A program made the translations under genes and the position numbers. Positions 33,321 through 42,395 of a stretch of 64,000 nucleotides of DNA are shown here, one piece after another (within the stretch, counting starts at the first letter, position 1; every line of letters starts with the position of its first letter). Location of the stretch: assembly GCF_018449515.1 (NCBI RefSeq), contig NZ_JAAVUQ010000004.1:62001-126000 (forward strand), written 5' to 3'. Source of the stretch: Caballeronia sp. dw_19 (GTDB taxonomy: Bacteria; Pseudomonadota; Gammaproteobacteria; Burkholderiales; Burkholderiaceae). Below the pieces are notes generated by a model. The model was not told where the DNA came from and made no database searches. It saw only the letters and a list, made by a program, of their open reading frames with translations.

Positions 33321-33671
33321 TCAGCGCCCGGTCGGCGTTTGACCGCTGGCAGGCAGCATCTGCGCGACGATGCAGTCGGCAATGCCGAACGCTCGCTGGT
33401 TGGCAAGCGAGTCGGCCACCAGCAGATTCGCGTGATCGAGCATGCCGGCGCTGGCCTCATCCTTGGGCGAATCGTCGTTCGCGTTGATCTGTGCCGTTGC
33501 CTTGCGCATCTCGTTCAACATCTGCGCGATGAACATGCCCTCGAAGCGCACCGCAGCGTCCGTGACCTTTGCACGGTAGGCAGGATCGTCCACCTGCGAA
33601 GCAGGTTCGCCGGGCCGGGCGGCCGGTGCTTCACGTGCCGTCAGCGGGTGGTTGAATGGGATATCAAGCAT
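33321..33671 (-). CDS. flgJ: Rod-assembly protein FlgJ, rod-binding domain only
   Basis: This 116-aa protein has the FlgJ N-terminal rod-capping domain: DAAVRFEGMFIAQMLNEMRK (~38-57) and ANLLVADSLANQRAFGIADC (~81-100). The C-terminal peptidoglycan hydrolase domain found in enterobacterial FlgJ is absent. A stand-alone glucosaminidase-type gene at 40,819-41,628 in the same locus probably supplies it. GAGGAA precedes the ATG. Confidence 0.88.
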   Translation of the reverse strand: MLDIPFNHPLTAREAPAARPGEPASQVDDPAYRAKVTDAAVRFEGMFIAQMLNEMRKATAQINANDDSPKDEASAGMLDHANLLVADSLANQRAFGIADCIVAQMLPASGQTPTGR

Positions 33672-33681
33672 GCGTGCTTCC

Positions 33682-34791
33682 TCAGATCACTACGAGTTCG
33701 CCGGACAACGCGCCGGCTTCAGCCAGGGCCTGCAGGATCGCCATCAGGTCGTCGGGGGTCGCGCCGGTGCTGTTGATCGTGTCGACGATCGCCTGCAGGC
33801 TTGCCCCGGCCGGCCACTGGAACGCTCGTCCACCGGGCTCCGAAACGCTGAGCTGGCTGACCGGCGCGGCAACCGTCGTGCCGCCCGCCAACGGATTCGG
33901 CTGGCTGACCGCCGTGCCTTCCGAAATCGTCACCCTCAACGCGCCATGCGAGACGACCGCCGGCTTCACGGTCACCCCCTGACTGATAACGACCGTGCCG
34001 GTCCGCGAGTTAAATACGATGCGCGGGGTATCGCTGCCCTGCTCGACCTTGATGCCGATCAGCCTGGCGACAAAAGCCACGCGGCTCGTCGGCTCGTCCG
34101 GCGCGGCCACCTGCACCGAGGTTGCATCGAGCGTGGTTGCAATGGGCCGATTGAAATTGCGGTTGATGGCGTCTACGATATTCGTCGCCGTCTGGAAATT
34201 GGGCCGCTTCAGGTTCAGGTGAACGGACGGTGTCGCGTCGAGACCGGTGCTGATCTCCTGTTCAATGGTCGCGCCGCCCGGGATGCGCCCACTGGTCGGC
34301 GTATTGATGGTGATACTCGAGCCACTGCGCCCCTGTGCCGCGAGGCCGGGAATCACCAGGTTGCCTTGCGCCAGCGCGTAGGTTTCGCCATCGGCCGCAA
34401 GCAGCGGCGTCATCAGCAGCGTGCCGCCGCGCAGACTCTTTGCATCGCCAAGCGATGAAACCGTCACGTCGATCGTCTGTCCCTTGCGGTAACCCGATGG
34501 AAAAGTCGCGCTGACCATCACCGCTGCAACATTGCGGGCGCGCATAGTGGTGCCATCGGGCAAGCGCACGCCGAATTGCTTGAGCAGATTCGTGACAGAC
34601 TGACCCGTGTATTTCGCCTGAGTCCCGTCGCCGCTACCGTTCAGGCCAACGACGATACCGTAGCCAACCAACGAATTCTCGCGCACGCCGTCGACGTTCA
34701 CGAGGTTGCCCACGACCTGCGCATGGACGAGCCCGGCAAGACACGCGAGCCACATTCCCAGCAGCATGCCGATCAGTCGGTTCGGTTTCAT
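33682..34791 (-). CDS. flgI: Flagellar P-ring protein FlgI
   Basis: This 369-aa periplasmic protein has a signal peptide (~1-24, ending AGLVHAQ) and the FlgI core: NVDGVRENSLVGYGIVVGLN (~31-50), MRARNVAAVMVSATFPSGYR (~79-98) and the C-terminal TGATPDDLMAILQALAEAGA (~344-363). It forms the P ring around the rod. The ATG at 34,791 has AGGAG upstream; an in-frame TTG two codons earlier is less likely. Confidence 0.95.
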   Translation of the reverse strand: MKPNRLIGMLLGMWLACLAGLVHAQVVGNLVNVDGVRENSLVGYGIVVGLNGSGDGTQAKYTGQSVTNLLKQFGVRLPDGTTMRARNVAAVMVSATFPSGYRKGQTIDVTVSSLGDAKSLRGGTLLMTPLLAADGETYALAQGNLVIPGLAAQGRSGSSITINTPTSGRIPGGATIEQEISTGLDATPSVHLNLKRPNFQTATNIVDAINRNFNRPIATTLDATSVQVAAPDEPTSRVAFVARLIGIKVEQGSDTPRIVFNSRTGTVVISQGVTVKPAVVSHGALRVTISEGTAVSQPNPLAGGTTVAAPVSQLSVSEPGGRAFQWPAGASLQAIVDTINSTGATPDDLMAILQALAEAGALSGELVVI

Positions 34792-34803
34792 CGGCAACTC
34801 CTG

Positions 34804-35475
34804 TCAGAAGGGGAACCAGGGACTGTTGAAGAACCGCGTCAGCCAGCCCGGTTCGTTCGCATCCGCGAGCGAACCCTTGCTTGAGTACTGAATGCGCGCA
34901 TTCGCGACGCGTTGCGACGACACGCGGTTGTCCGTGCCAATATCCGCCGCGCGCACGTAGCCCGACAGCCGTACGGTTTCCTCTCCCTGGTTCAGCATCA
35001 GTTTCTTGTCGCCGCGCACCTGCAACAAGCCATTCGGAAGCACGTTCTGCACGATCACCGTGAGCGAGCCGCGCAGCGCGTTCTGCTGCGAACTCGCGCC
35101 CGAGCCGCTGAAATCGCGCTTGCCGCCCAGTTCGGCATCGATCGGCACTTCCGCTCCCCATACGCGCGGCTTCGTGACCACGGCGCTGCTGCTCTTGCCA
35201 ATACTGGTATCGCTCTTCTTGCTGGCCTGCGTCGCTTCCTGCAGTTCCACGGTCAACACGTCGCCGACGCGAAAAGCCCGGCTATCGGACGTCAATGACC
35301 ATTGGGAGCCTCGCACGAACACGCCGCCGCCCTCGCCCTTGCGGACATTGAACGCCATGTCCGGCATGTCTTCCGGCTCGGCGGCCGATGTGCCCACACC
35401 GATCGCCGCACAGCCGCCAAGGCCCAGCACGCTTAATACCAGTGCGATGGAAGCACCCATGCGCGCCACGGTCAT
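34804..35475 (-). CDS. flgH: Flagellar L-ring lipoprotein FlgH
   Basis: This 223-aa outer-membrane lipoprotein has the lipobox LGLGGC with Cys22, and FlgH motifs DSRAFRVGDVLTVELQEATQ (~65-84), LTVIVQNVLPNGLLQVRGDK (~136-155) and VRLSGYVRAADIGTDNRVSS (~168-187). It forms the L ring. Its start shares a base with the flgG stop (TGATG). Confidence 0.95.
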   Translation of the reverse strand: MTVARMGASIALVLSVLGLGGCAAIGVGTSAAEPEDMPDMAFNVRKGEGGGVFVRGSQWSLTSDSRAFRVGDVLTVELQEATQASKKSDTSIGKSSSAVVTKPRVWGAEVPIDAELGGKRDFSGSGASSQQNALRGSLTVIVQNVLPNGLLQVRGDKKLMLNQGEETVRLSGYVRAADIGTDNRVSSQRVANARIQYSSKGSLADANEPGWLTRFFNSPWFPF

Positions 35476-36260
35476 CAGCGGGCCGCCTGCGCCAGTTGCT
35501 GCATCATGTTGTCCGCGGCACTCAACACTTTGGTATTCATTTCGTAGGTACGCTGTGCCGCGATCATCTCGACCATCTCTTCAACAGCCGTGACGTTCGA
35601 GCCTTCCAGCGCGCCCTGCTTGATCTTGCCCAGCGAATCGACGCCCGGATCGCCCTCAGTCGGCGCACCACTGGCGGCTGTCTCCAGGTAGAGGTTGTCT
35701 CCCTGGGCGAGCAGGCCCGCAGGGTTGACGAAGCCGGCGAGTTGCAGGCGGCCAACCTCGGTGCCGGTGGCCGAGCCGGCGGTCGTCACCGAGACCACGC
35801 CGTTGTCGCCTATCGTGATGCCCGTTGCTTCTCTCGGAATCGTGATGGCCGGCAGGATCGGTAGGCCCTGCATGGTCACGAGACGGCCTTCTTCATTCGG
35901 GCGCAACTGACCGGCCCGCGTGTAGCCGGTCTCGCCGCTGGCCATCTCGACCTGCAGAAAGCCGTTACCAATGATCGCAAGGTCGAGCGGTTGGCCTGTC
36001 GTCTGCAACGCGCCGTCGGTAAAGACCTTCTGCGTGCCGACGAGGCGCGTGCCGTTGCCCATCTGGGCGCCGGCGGCATTGGCGGTGTCGTTCATCTGTC
36101 CGCCGGGTTGCTGCTCGGTGCGATAAAAAAGATCCTCGAACACGACACGGTCGCGCTTGTAGCCGACCGTGTTGACGTTCGCGAGGTTGTTGGCGATGGC
36201 CTGCAATCGGGCATCCTGCGCCTGAATACCGGACTTGCTGATCCACATGGCGTAATTCAT
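35475..36260 (-). CDS. flgG: Flagellar distal rod protein FlgG
   Basis: This 261-aa protein begins MNYAMWISKSGIQAQDARLQ with ANNLANVNTVGYKRDRVVFE (~23-42), the axial protein D0 signature. It also has IIGNGFLQVEMASGETGYTR (~98-117) and the C-terminal ALEGSNVTAVEEMVEMIAAQ (~217-236). Length is that of typical FlgG. AAGGA precedes the ATG. Confidence 0.95.
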   Translation of the reverse strand: MNYAMWISKSGIQAQDARLQAIANNLANVNTVGYKRDRVVFEDLFYRTEQQPGGQMNDTANAAGAQMGNGTRLVGTQKVFTDGALQTTGQPLDLAIIGNGFLQVEMASGETGYTRAGQLRPNEEGRLVTMQGLPILPAITIPREATGITIGDNGVVSVTTAGSATGTEVGRLQLAGFVNPAGLLAQGDNLYLETAASGAPTEGDPGVDSLGKIKQGALEGSNVTAVEEMVEMIAAQRTYEMNTKVLSAADNMMQQLAQAAR

Positions 36261-36295
36261 GACCGTGTCCTTGCCTTTGCTGTCCTGCGAGAGGG

Positions 36296-37021
36296 TTATG
36301 AGCGAATGAGACGATTGCCGGCGTCCGCCATCTCGTCGGCGACCTTGAAGAGCCGCATCTGAATTTCAAACGATCGGGTCAGCGACATCGTCTGCATCAT
36401 TTCTTCGACCGCAGACACGTTGCTGCTTTCCAGATGCGCGCCCAGCACCAGGACGCTGTCGTCCTGCTCGAAACTCGTTCCCGAGCGCGACACGATCAGG
36501 CCTGCTTCGTTCTTGATGAGATCCGTAGGGTCGGGGTTGACGAGCATCAGCCGGTCAACCGTCTGCGTCTCGTTACTCCCTTCGGGCACGATCGAGATCG
36601 TGCCGTCCTGGCCAACCGTGACGCCATGGTTTGGCGGCAGCATGATCGGACCGCCTTCGCCCAGCACCGCGCGCGCGCCCAGCATCAACGCGCCGTCGCC
36701 GGTCACCGTAAAGCTGCCTGCGCGGGTGTACGCCGGCCCGTCGCCGCTCTCGACCGCGAAGTAGCCCGCGCCCTGGATGGCGACATCGAGTGGCCGGCCC
36801 GTCTCGGTCAGCTTGCCGGGCGTACTGTCGAGCCCGCCGCTGCCCAGCGTCGCAAGGTGGCGCGAATCGTAGCCGTAACCATCCACCGCCATGCTCTCCG
36901 ATGTCGCCACGTCCGCGCGAAAGCCGCCGGTGTTCGTGTTGGCAAGGTTGTTCGCACGCACCTGCAATCCGCGCAGCGCGCGGTCCGCGCCGCTCATTGC
37001 CGTATAGATGAAAGCGTCCAT
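36296..37021 (-). CDS. flgF: Flagellar proximal rod protein FlgF
   Basis: This 241-aa axial rod protein has LRGLQVRANNLANTNTGGFR (~17-36), VAIQGAGYFAVESGDGPAYT (~83-102) and the C-terminal LESSNVSAVEEMMQTMSLTR (~201-220). It is distinguished from FlgG by its shorter length and position between flgE and flgG. It follows flgE by 5 bp. Confidence 0.94.
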   Translation of the reverse strand: MDAFIYTAMSGADRALRGLQVRANNLANTNTGGFRADVATSESMAVDGYGYDSRHLATLGSGGLDSTPGKLTETGRPLDVAIQGAGYFAVESGDGPAYTRAGSFTVTGDGALMLGARAVLGEGGPIMLPPNHGVTVGQDGTISIVPEGSNETQTVDRLMLVNPDPTDLIKNEAGLIVSRSGTSFEQDDSVLVLGAHLESSNVSAVEEMMQTMSLTRSFEIQMRLFKVADEMADAGNRLIRS

Positions 37022-37026
37022 GGTGC

Positions 37027-38202
37027 TTACAACGCCTGCATCAGCGTGCGCATCATTTCGTTTTCGGCGGTGATCACCTTCGAGTTCGCCTGATAGTTCT
37101 GCTGCGCAGCCATCAGGTTCACGAGCTCCGACGTCATATCCACGTTCGACTGTTCGAGCGCGCCTACTGCGAGCTTGCCGGCCATGCTGCTGCCAGCGGT
37201 GAAATAGAGCGGATCGCCCGTTGCGGGAGAGGCTTGCCAGGCTGATCCTGATACGGCGACCAGGCCGCTCTCATTAGGAAACGTCGCTATCGCGAGCTTG
37301 CCTGCGCTCGCCTTCTCACCGTTGCTGTATTGCACGATGATCGAGCCGTTCTCGTCAAGCGACAGACCCGTCACGTTGCCCGCGGCATAGCCGGTGGACG
37401 TGTTCCTGGTGGTGGTCATTTCGCCGGCGAACATCGTGGTGTCGGTGTAGTTGAGCGAGAGCTTCATGGGCGAGGCTCCGCCGGGCGTGCCGAGATCGAG
37501 CGGGACGTTGTCGGCCGGCGCGGTCAACTTGCCGTCGGCATCGAAGCTCAGCGTCGTCGCTGCGCCGACCTCGTTGCCGTCCATCGTATATTGCACGCTC
37601 ACCTCGTTGCCCGGGCCTTTTATGTAGTACTGCGTCAGAGTGTGCTTGCGTCCAAGCGAATCGTAGGCAGTCGAGACCGACAAGCCGTTGTACGACAGGG
37701 GCTTGTCCTTGTCGAACGGCGTCACCGAGGGCTCGTTCCAGTCGGCCGACAGGTTGCCCGCATACCGCAGCGAATCGCTCGCCTTGGCCCCGATTGCACT
37801 GGTCGGCACAATCAGGTCGCCCGCTATTGCGTTCCCATTAGCCGGAAAGCCCTGGACCTTGCGGCCAAGCGTGTCGATGACGAAACCCTCCTTATCCGTG
37901 TCGAAAATGCCGACCCGGGAAAACAGCGTCGAGCCATCTATGTCGCGACTCACGAAGAAGCCGCGGCCCTGGATCGCGGCATCCATGCCGCGTTCGGTGC
38001 GGAGCATGTTGCCCCCGTGATCCATTGACTGCGACACCGAACCGACCTGCACGCCGCCCGCCTGGGTACCTATGTACGCAGCGGTGAAATTGGCCCGGCT
38101 CGACTTGTAACCGTATGTGGCTGTATTCGCGATGTTGTTGCTGATCGAGTTCAACTGCTTGTTGACGGCGTTGATGCCCGAGAGTGCGATATTGAAGCTC
38201 AT
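37027..38202 (-). CDS. flgE: Flagellar hook protein FlgE
   Basis: This 391-aa protein shows MSFNIALSGINAVNKQLNSI, ANTATYGYKSSRANFTAAYI (~26-45), MDAAIQGRGFFVSRDIDGST (~77-96) and the C-terminal LEQSNVDMTSELVNLMAAQQ (~349-368). It polymerises into the hook under FlgD. The start overlaps flgD by 4 bp (ATGA), with AGGAG upstream. Confidence 0.95.
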   Translation of the reverse strand: MSFNIALSGINAVNKQLNSISNNIANTATYGYKSSRANFTAAYIGTQAGGVQVGSVSQSMDHGGNMLRTERGMDAAIQGRGFFVSRDIDGSTLFSRVGIFDTDKEGFVIDTLGRKVQGFPANGNAIAGDLIVPTSAIGAKASDSLRYAGNLSADWNEPSVTPFDKDKPLSYNGLSVSTAYDSLGRKHTLTQYYIKGPGNEVSVQYTMDGNEVGAATTLSFDADGKLTAPADNVPLDLGTPGGASPMKLSLNYTDTTMFAGEMTTTRNTSTGYAAGNVTGLSLDENGSIIVQYSNGEKASAGKLAIATFPNESGLVAVSGSAWQASPATGDPLYFTAGSSMAGKLAVGALEQSNVDMTSELVNLMAAQQNYQANSKVITAENEMMRTLMQAL

Positions 38203-38939
38203 GCCTGTTGCTCCTTTCGAGAAATTGCCGACCCGGCGTTACTTTCCGCGCGCCCGAGAAAGCGCGTGATAGTGCCGGTCCCGGTCTCGCCGATACCAGC
38301 CACATTCAACATGACGATGCCGTCCTCGCCAAGGCGAACGCTCTGCAGCGTGCCCATGACTTCAATGCGAGGCTTCTCGTTCGTGTCCGTCACCACGCGC
38401 ATCGTGTAGTGGCCTGGAGGCAGGCCCAGTTTTTCCGGATCGATCTCGAAGCCGACTTCGCCCGCGGCCTGAGCGCCGAGGGGGATCTGATGTTCTGCAC
38501 CGTCGGGGCCGGTCAACACGAGTTGGGCATCGGCGGCAGCATGACCGAGCATGAAGCCGCCTTTGACAGGCGTGTCGGCCATCTCGATCGAATCGCTCGC
38601 GACCATCACGGTCGAGCCCACCTGCGAGCCCAGCGTTACCACCAGCATGCCTTCCTGCGACGCTGCGTTGGCGGCGGAAAAACTTGCCAGCGTCTGCATC
38701 GCTTCAACCTGGCTCATTTGCGCGAACTGGGTGACGAACTGGCTTGCTTCCATGGGTGCAAGCGGGTCCTGGTTCTGGATCTGCGCGACCAGCAGTGTGG
38801 TGAACATGTTCGACAGTGAACCTGACTCGCCTGAAGCCTGTTTTGCAGCCTGGTCCGCGGGCGCATTGGCAGCCGGCGGCGAACCACCGGCACCTTGTGC
38901 GTTGTTGCGTGCAAGACCGGTGTCCATATAGCTCTGCAT
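38199..38939 (-). CDS. flgD: Flagellar hook cap protein FlgD
   Basis: This 246-aa protein has the conserved N-terminal FTTLLVAQIQNQDPLAPMEA (~47-66) and FVTQFAQMSQVEAMQTLASF (~69-88), then Ig/Tudor-like beta domains to the C-terminus. It caps the growing hook. Stop overlaps flgE; start is 2 bp after the flgC stop. Confidence 0.94.
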   Translation of the reverse strand: MQSYMDTGLARNNAQGAGGSPPAANAPADQAAKQASGESGSLSNMFTTLLVAQIQNQDPLAPMEASQFVTQFAQMSQVEAMQTLASFSAANAASQEGMLVVTLGSQVGSTVMVASDSIEMADTPVKGGFMLGHAAADAQLVLTGPDGAEHQIPLGAQAAGEVGFEIDPEKLGLPPGHYTMRVVTDTNEKPRIEVMGTLQSVRLGEDGIVMLNVAGIGETGTGTITRFLGRAESNAGSAISRKEQQA

Positions 38940-38941
38940 AA

Positions 38942-39340
38942 TCAGCCCTCACCCAGTTTCAGCAGATCCTGCTGCATGCCCTTCACACGGGCGAGCACTT
39001 CAGCGTTCGTCGAGAACGCCCGCGACGCGGCCATCATGTCGGTCATCTCCTCAACCGGGCTGACATTCGAATAGAACACCATGCCCTGTTCATCGGCCAT
39101 TGGATTGCCGGGTTCATAACGCTTGTCCAGCGGATCGTTCATGGTCACTACATCGAGCACCTGGACACGCGCGCCGCCCTCTCCCAGAATCGACGCAAAG
39201 ACCGGTTTGCGCGCGCGGTAGGCGGTCTCTTCACTGCCTGCGCTGCCCGCATTCGCAAGGTTGCTTGCCACTGTGTTCAGCCGCACCGTTTGTGCGGCCA
39301 TCGCCGAACCGGCGATCTGTGAAATGTCCTTGAAGCTCAT
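38942..39340 (-). CDS. flgC: Flagellar proximal rod protein FlgC
   Basis: This 132-aa protein has the rod signature AAQTVRLNTVASNLANAGSA (~15-34), YEPGNPMADEQGMVFYSNVS (~75-94) and PVEEMTDMMAASRAFSTNAE (~95-114), all typical of FlgC. It lies 5 bp after flgB. Confidence 0.95.
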   Translation of the reverse strand: MSFKDISQIAGSAMAAQTVRLNTVASNLANAGSAGSEETAYRARKPVFASILGEGGARVQVLDVVTMNDPLDKRYEPGNPMADEQGMVFYSNVSPVEEMTDMMAASRAFSTNAEVLARVKGMQQDLLKLGEG

Positions 39341-39345
39341 GGTGG

Positions 39346-39714
39346 TCAGCTATTTCCGTTGATCGCGGCGGCGAGGCCCTTGAACTTGATGTTCAGGAAG
39401 GTGAGGCTCGTCTGGAAGTCGACCGTGTTCTGCGAGAACGCAGCCTGTTCGATGCCCAGTTCAACTGTGTTGCCATCTTGTGACGGACGGCTGGGGATCC
39501 TATACAACGAGTCGCTGTCCGCAAAGCGCGGCGGAGCGGCATCACCCGGCGTATCGAGCTCTCGCTGCAGCGCCGCGCGAAAATCGATGTCGCGGGCCTG
39601 ATAGCGCGGAGTGCTTTCGTTGGCGAGATTCGCTGCGAGAATGCCGGTGCGCTCCGCCCGTAGTTTCAGCGCGGCCGGATGAACGCCCAACGCCTGTTCC
39701 AGATTCAGTCCCAT
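39346..39714 (-). CDS. flgB: Flagellar proximal rod protein FlgB
   Basis: This 122-aa protein has ILAANLANESTPRYQARDID (~25-44) and the C-terminal FSQNTVDFQTSLTFLNIKFK (~92-111), matching FlgB. The ATG at 39,714 (MGLNLEQALGVH) has AAGGA upstream; an in-frame upstream ATG adds 15 atypical residues. First gene of the flgBCDEFGHIJKL operon, divergent from flgA. Confidence 0.93.
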   Translation of the reverse strand: MGLNLEQALGVHPAALKLRAERTGILAANLANESTPRYQARDIDFRAALQRELDTPGDAAPPRFADSDSLYRIPSRPSQDGNTVELGIEQAAFSQNTVDFQTSLTFLNIKFKGLAAAINGNS

Positions 39715-39928
39715 CGTGCGGTTCCTTTTCCATGAGGCCGTGGTGACGCGGTGCGGCACGGCGGCAGCCTATAGACAAAACAGGTGCGAGCGTAACGGGC
39801 CTGTTTTCGGATCGCCACAAATCTTAAAGGATCCTAAATGGGCAAAAAATACATCCAGCATTCCGCAACGCGCCTCTATCGTTTGGCGCTGCGCATTCCT
39901 ATAATGCGATCCACTCCAACTCGCTGCG
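39715..39928. promoter_or_regulatory. Divergent flgB-flgA promoter region
   Basis: These 214 bp separate flgB (leftward) and flgA (rightward). A perfect TATAAT (39,900-39,905) lies 24 bp before the flgA ATG and is a plausible -10; no good -35 is seen at 16-18 bp, so an activator may be needed. Confidence 0.45.
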
Positions 39929-40663
39929 ATGCCGACATCAATGTCTCTCTACCGTGTTCCTGGCGGCTTCAAATTGCTGCTCGCCATCATCGCTTGCGGG
40001 TCGGCTCATGCCGCTCCGTCCCTGGAGCAACAGGTGACACAGGCGTCACGCGCATGGCTTGATGGTTTCGTGCAAAAGCAGCAACTGCGGGACGCTCGCA
40101 TCGACGTCACGGTCCTGCCGGGCCGAGGGCCCGTGCCCGTTTGTACAGAACCATTCGACATCACGCCCGCAGACACCACGCGGTTAAAACGAATGCGCTT
40201 TGCCGCCCGTTGTCCCGGCAGTGCGCGTGCCGCGCTGTTCGTCGTACGCGCCGAGGTGCAAGCCAAGGTGTTGGTCGCAAGCGCTCCGATACCAGCGGGT
40301 AAAGTGATCGACAGAGCGGATGTGCTGCTGGCGGAGCGCGACATTGCCGCGACCCCGGACGCTATCCACAATGCCGATGACATCGCGGGCCGCGCAAGCC
40401 GTCGCCCGCTGCGCGCCGGACAGGTCGTGCAGTCACGCTTCCTGCGCGGCGCGCAAACGCTCAAGCGAGGTCAACCGGTGCGAATCGTCGCGCGCAGCCA
40501 GCGGATCGAAGTCACCGCTGCCGGCGTAGCGATGCAGAACGGCGGAGAAAACGACGTGATCCAGGTGCGCAACGTCGCGACGGGCAAGATCATTTCCGCA
40601 CGCGTGACCGACGCGAGCACCGTGACGCCGGTTGCCTCTGCTTCAAGCGCGGCCGAAGAGTAA
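39929..40663 (+). CDS. flgA: Flagellar P-ring assembly chaperone FlgA
   Basis: This 244-aa periplasmic protein has a signal peptide (~12-29, FKLLLAIIACGSAHAA) and a C-terminal SAF domain: VLVASAPIPAGKVIDRADVL (~112-131), GRASRRPLRAGQVVQSRFLR (~154-173) and DVIQVRNVATGKIISARVTD (~209-228). It assists P-ring assembly by FlgI. A second in-frame ATG at 39,941 is an alternative start. Confidence 0.93.
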   Translation: MPTSMSLYRVPGGFKLLLAIIACGSAHAAPSLEQQVTQASRAWLDGFVQKQQLRDARIDVTVLPGRGPVPVCTEPFDITPADTTRLKRMRFAARCPGSARAALFVVRAEVQAKVLVASAPIPAGKVIDRADVLLAERDIAATPDAIHNADDIAGRASRRPLRAGQVVQSRFLRGAQTLKRGQPVRIVARSQRIEVTAAGVAMQNGGENDVIQVRNVATGKIISARVTDASTVTPVASASSAAEE

Positions 40664-40818
40664 ATAGCGCCGGCAGGGCTGGCCCGCTGCCTGGGGCAAC
40701 GCTGATTGAGTCCCCCGCTCGACGCCAGATATTGTTGCTACGGACCGCCCAAAAGCGTCAGGTGCTTTTACGGGGCGCAGCCTCAGGTCCGAGCCGCTTG
40801 CTGTCAATCGACGCACAC

Positions 40819-41628
40819 TCAACGGAGCGCGCCGCTACCCGAGACGACACCCGTCGTGTCGAGCGCCGTTCGTTGCGGCCGTGTACGGTTCATCGACTGA
40901 ATCTGGTTCGCCACACCCGCGAGCTTTTCGGCGTAGGCAGCGTCCGTCGCATAACCGCCGCGAGACAGCGCGCGGCCGAACGCACCCGCGTCGTCGCCGG
41001 CGTTCAATGCGGCCTCGTAGCGCGGGTTGTCCTGCAATAGCCGCGTGTAGTCGCGAAACGCGCTGCCGTAATCCTGATACGAACGGAAGCGGTCGGTGAT
41101 TTTCATATCGGCTCCGTTCAGATATTCCGTCGTCGATGCATCGACGGTCGCGCCTTTCCAGCCCGCGCCCGCCTTGATGCCGAACAGATTGTGCGTCGTA
41201 GTCCCCTCTGGCGTCTTGAGCGGCCGTTGGCCCCAGCCGGATTCGAGCGCGGCGTGTGCGGCGATCACGTTCGGTGAGGTGCCGAGCGCCTTGGCGGCCT
41301 GCTCCGCCCAAGGCGCGATCTCATCGACAAAGGCCTGGCGGGTTGTATCAAGCGTTGCCGTCGAGGAGGCGGCCACGGGGCTGGTGCGCGCCATCACTTG
41401 CGCGTCGCTGAACGCCGCAAGATGCTGCGTCAGTTGCGCTGCGGCCCAGCCCGATTGCGACGCTGACCTCGTCGAGCCAAATCCCTGTTCGATGGTATTG
41501 ACGATGTCCGCCCGCGCCGCGCCGATGGCGGACGCGAAACCACCGCCGGCCGCTGGTTGTGGAAGCGGCAGCGCTACGTCGTCAAAGCCGGCGCCGAACC
41601 GGCTTCCCGTGAATTCAGCCGGGAACAT
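40819..41628 (-). CDS. Flagellar-locus peptidoglycan hydrolase (GH73 glucosaminidase, FlgJ C-terminal type)
   Basis: This 269-aa protein has a low-complexity N-terminus (~1-95) and a GH73-type hydrolase domain (~95-245). Visible motifs are VIAAHAALESGWGQRPLK (~120-137, probable catalytic Glu128), THNLFGIKAGAGWKGATVDA (~144-163) and FRSYQDYGSAFRDYTRLL (~181-198). This is the domain missing from the short FlgJ in the same locus. It overlaps flgN by 14 bp and ends the sigma-28/motor operon. No signal peptide is evident, consistent with export through the rod by the flagellar apparatus. Confidence 0.88.
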   Translation of the reverse strand: MFPAEFTGSRFGAGFDDVALPLPQPAAGGGFASAIGAARADIVNTIEQGFGSTRSASQSGWAAAQLTQHLAAFSDAQVMARTSPVAASSTATLDTTRQAFVDEIAPWAEQAAKALGTSPNVIAAHAALESGWGQRPLKTPEGTTTHNLFGIKAGAGWKGATVDASTTEYLNGADMKITDRFRSYQDYGSAFRDYTRLLQDNPRYEAALNAGDDAGAFGRALSRGGYATDAAYAEKLAGVANQIQSMNRTRPQRTALDTTGVVSGSGALR

Positions 41629-42040
41629 AGGTATGTTTCTCGCCGTGCAGCAGTCTTTGCATCATTTCGAATTGGGACGCCAGCAGATTGCCGTTGCGAA
41701 CCGCCTGTGCCTTGCAGTGCTTGACCGCTGCCTTCCATTCCTCCCGGCATACATCGAGCGTTGCACGCTGCGCGGTAGCGGCTGTGGTGACCGGAGTCCG
41801 TCCAGTCTGTTGGTAAGCAATGCTGAGCGGTTTCTGGCCGGCGCCGCTGCGAGCGCGCCGGCGCGCGTCCAGCAATCCAACCTCATGCGCGATCTGTTCG
41901 GCCGTCCGCTTCAATGCATCGGCGTCGAGACGCAAGGCCGCTGCGAACTGGACGTCGAACATCTGCGCGAGCCGCCGGTAGGTATGCAGGTCCGCGTTGA
42001 AGTCGTCAAGAAGCTGCGTGAGCGCCGCCGAAACGCTCAT
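41615..42040 (-). CDS. flgN: FlgN-like export chaperone for FlgK/FlgL
   Basis: This 141-aa protein is almost entirely alpha-helical, with FlgN-like features: LTQLLDDFNADLHTYRRLAQ near the N-terminus and ALKRTAEQIAHEVGLLDARR (~42-61). Its position directly after flgM (ATGA overlap) is the standard flgM-flgN pairing. Sequence conservation in this family is low, so the name relies partly on synteny. Confidence 0.8.
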   Translation of the reverse strand: MSVSAALTQLLDDFNADLHTYRRLAQMFDVQFAAALRLDADALKRTAEQIAHEVGLLDARRRARSGAGQKPLSIAYQQTGRTPVTTAATAQRATLDVCREEWKAAVKHCKAQAVRNGNLLASQFEMMQRLLHGEKHTYVPG

Positions 42041-42315
42041 TGCGGACCTCCGTGATACCGCGCGATTCGTGCTGCGAGACTGCTGGCATCGAAGACGATC
42101 GTTCCATCGAGCAACGCCGCTTTGATGTCGGCCACCCGCTCGCTATCCACGTCGGGCAGCTTCTGCATCTCGGCATGACTCAGCCTGAGCGTCGCGGCAT
42201 CGCCGGCAGGTCGAACGGCGGATGCGGAGCGCGGCACTATGGCCGGCCCTTCGGCGATCTGCGCGCCGGGTGCTTCGTTGATGGCGGGTAAGCCCGCGCC
42301 GTTTGTAATTCGCAT
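42037..42315 (-). CDS. flgM: Anti-sigma-28 factor FlgM
   Basis: This 92-aa protein begins MRITNGAGLPAIN and has the C-terminal sigma-28-binding region RVADIKAALLDGTIVFDASS (~60-79). It holds sigma-28 inactive until exported through the completed hook. The ATG at 42,315 fits family length; an upstream ATG adds 20 unrelated residues. It is overlapped by flgN and lies in the same transcript as the sigma-28 gene. Confidence 0.88.
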   Translation of the reverse strand: MRITNGAGLPAINEAPGAQIAEGPAIVPRSASAVRPAGDAATLRLSHAEMQKLPDVDSERVADIKAALLDGTIVFDASSLAARIARYHGGPQ

Positions 42316-42395
42316 AGTCAGATGTTCCGCTTGCAGACGGCATAAAAATGGACAAATACTCTTGGGCAATTCCACAAGACGGCCGTCGAGGCCAT

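Noticed and set aside
40664..40818. Possible terminator between flgA and the glucosaminidase gene
   Set aside because: Only short GC-rich pairings (GGCAG/CTGCC) without a T-run were found; too weak to list.
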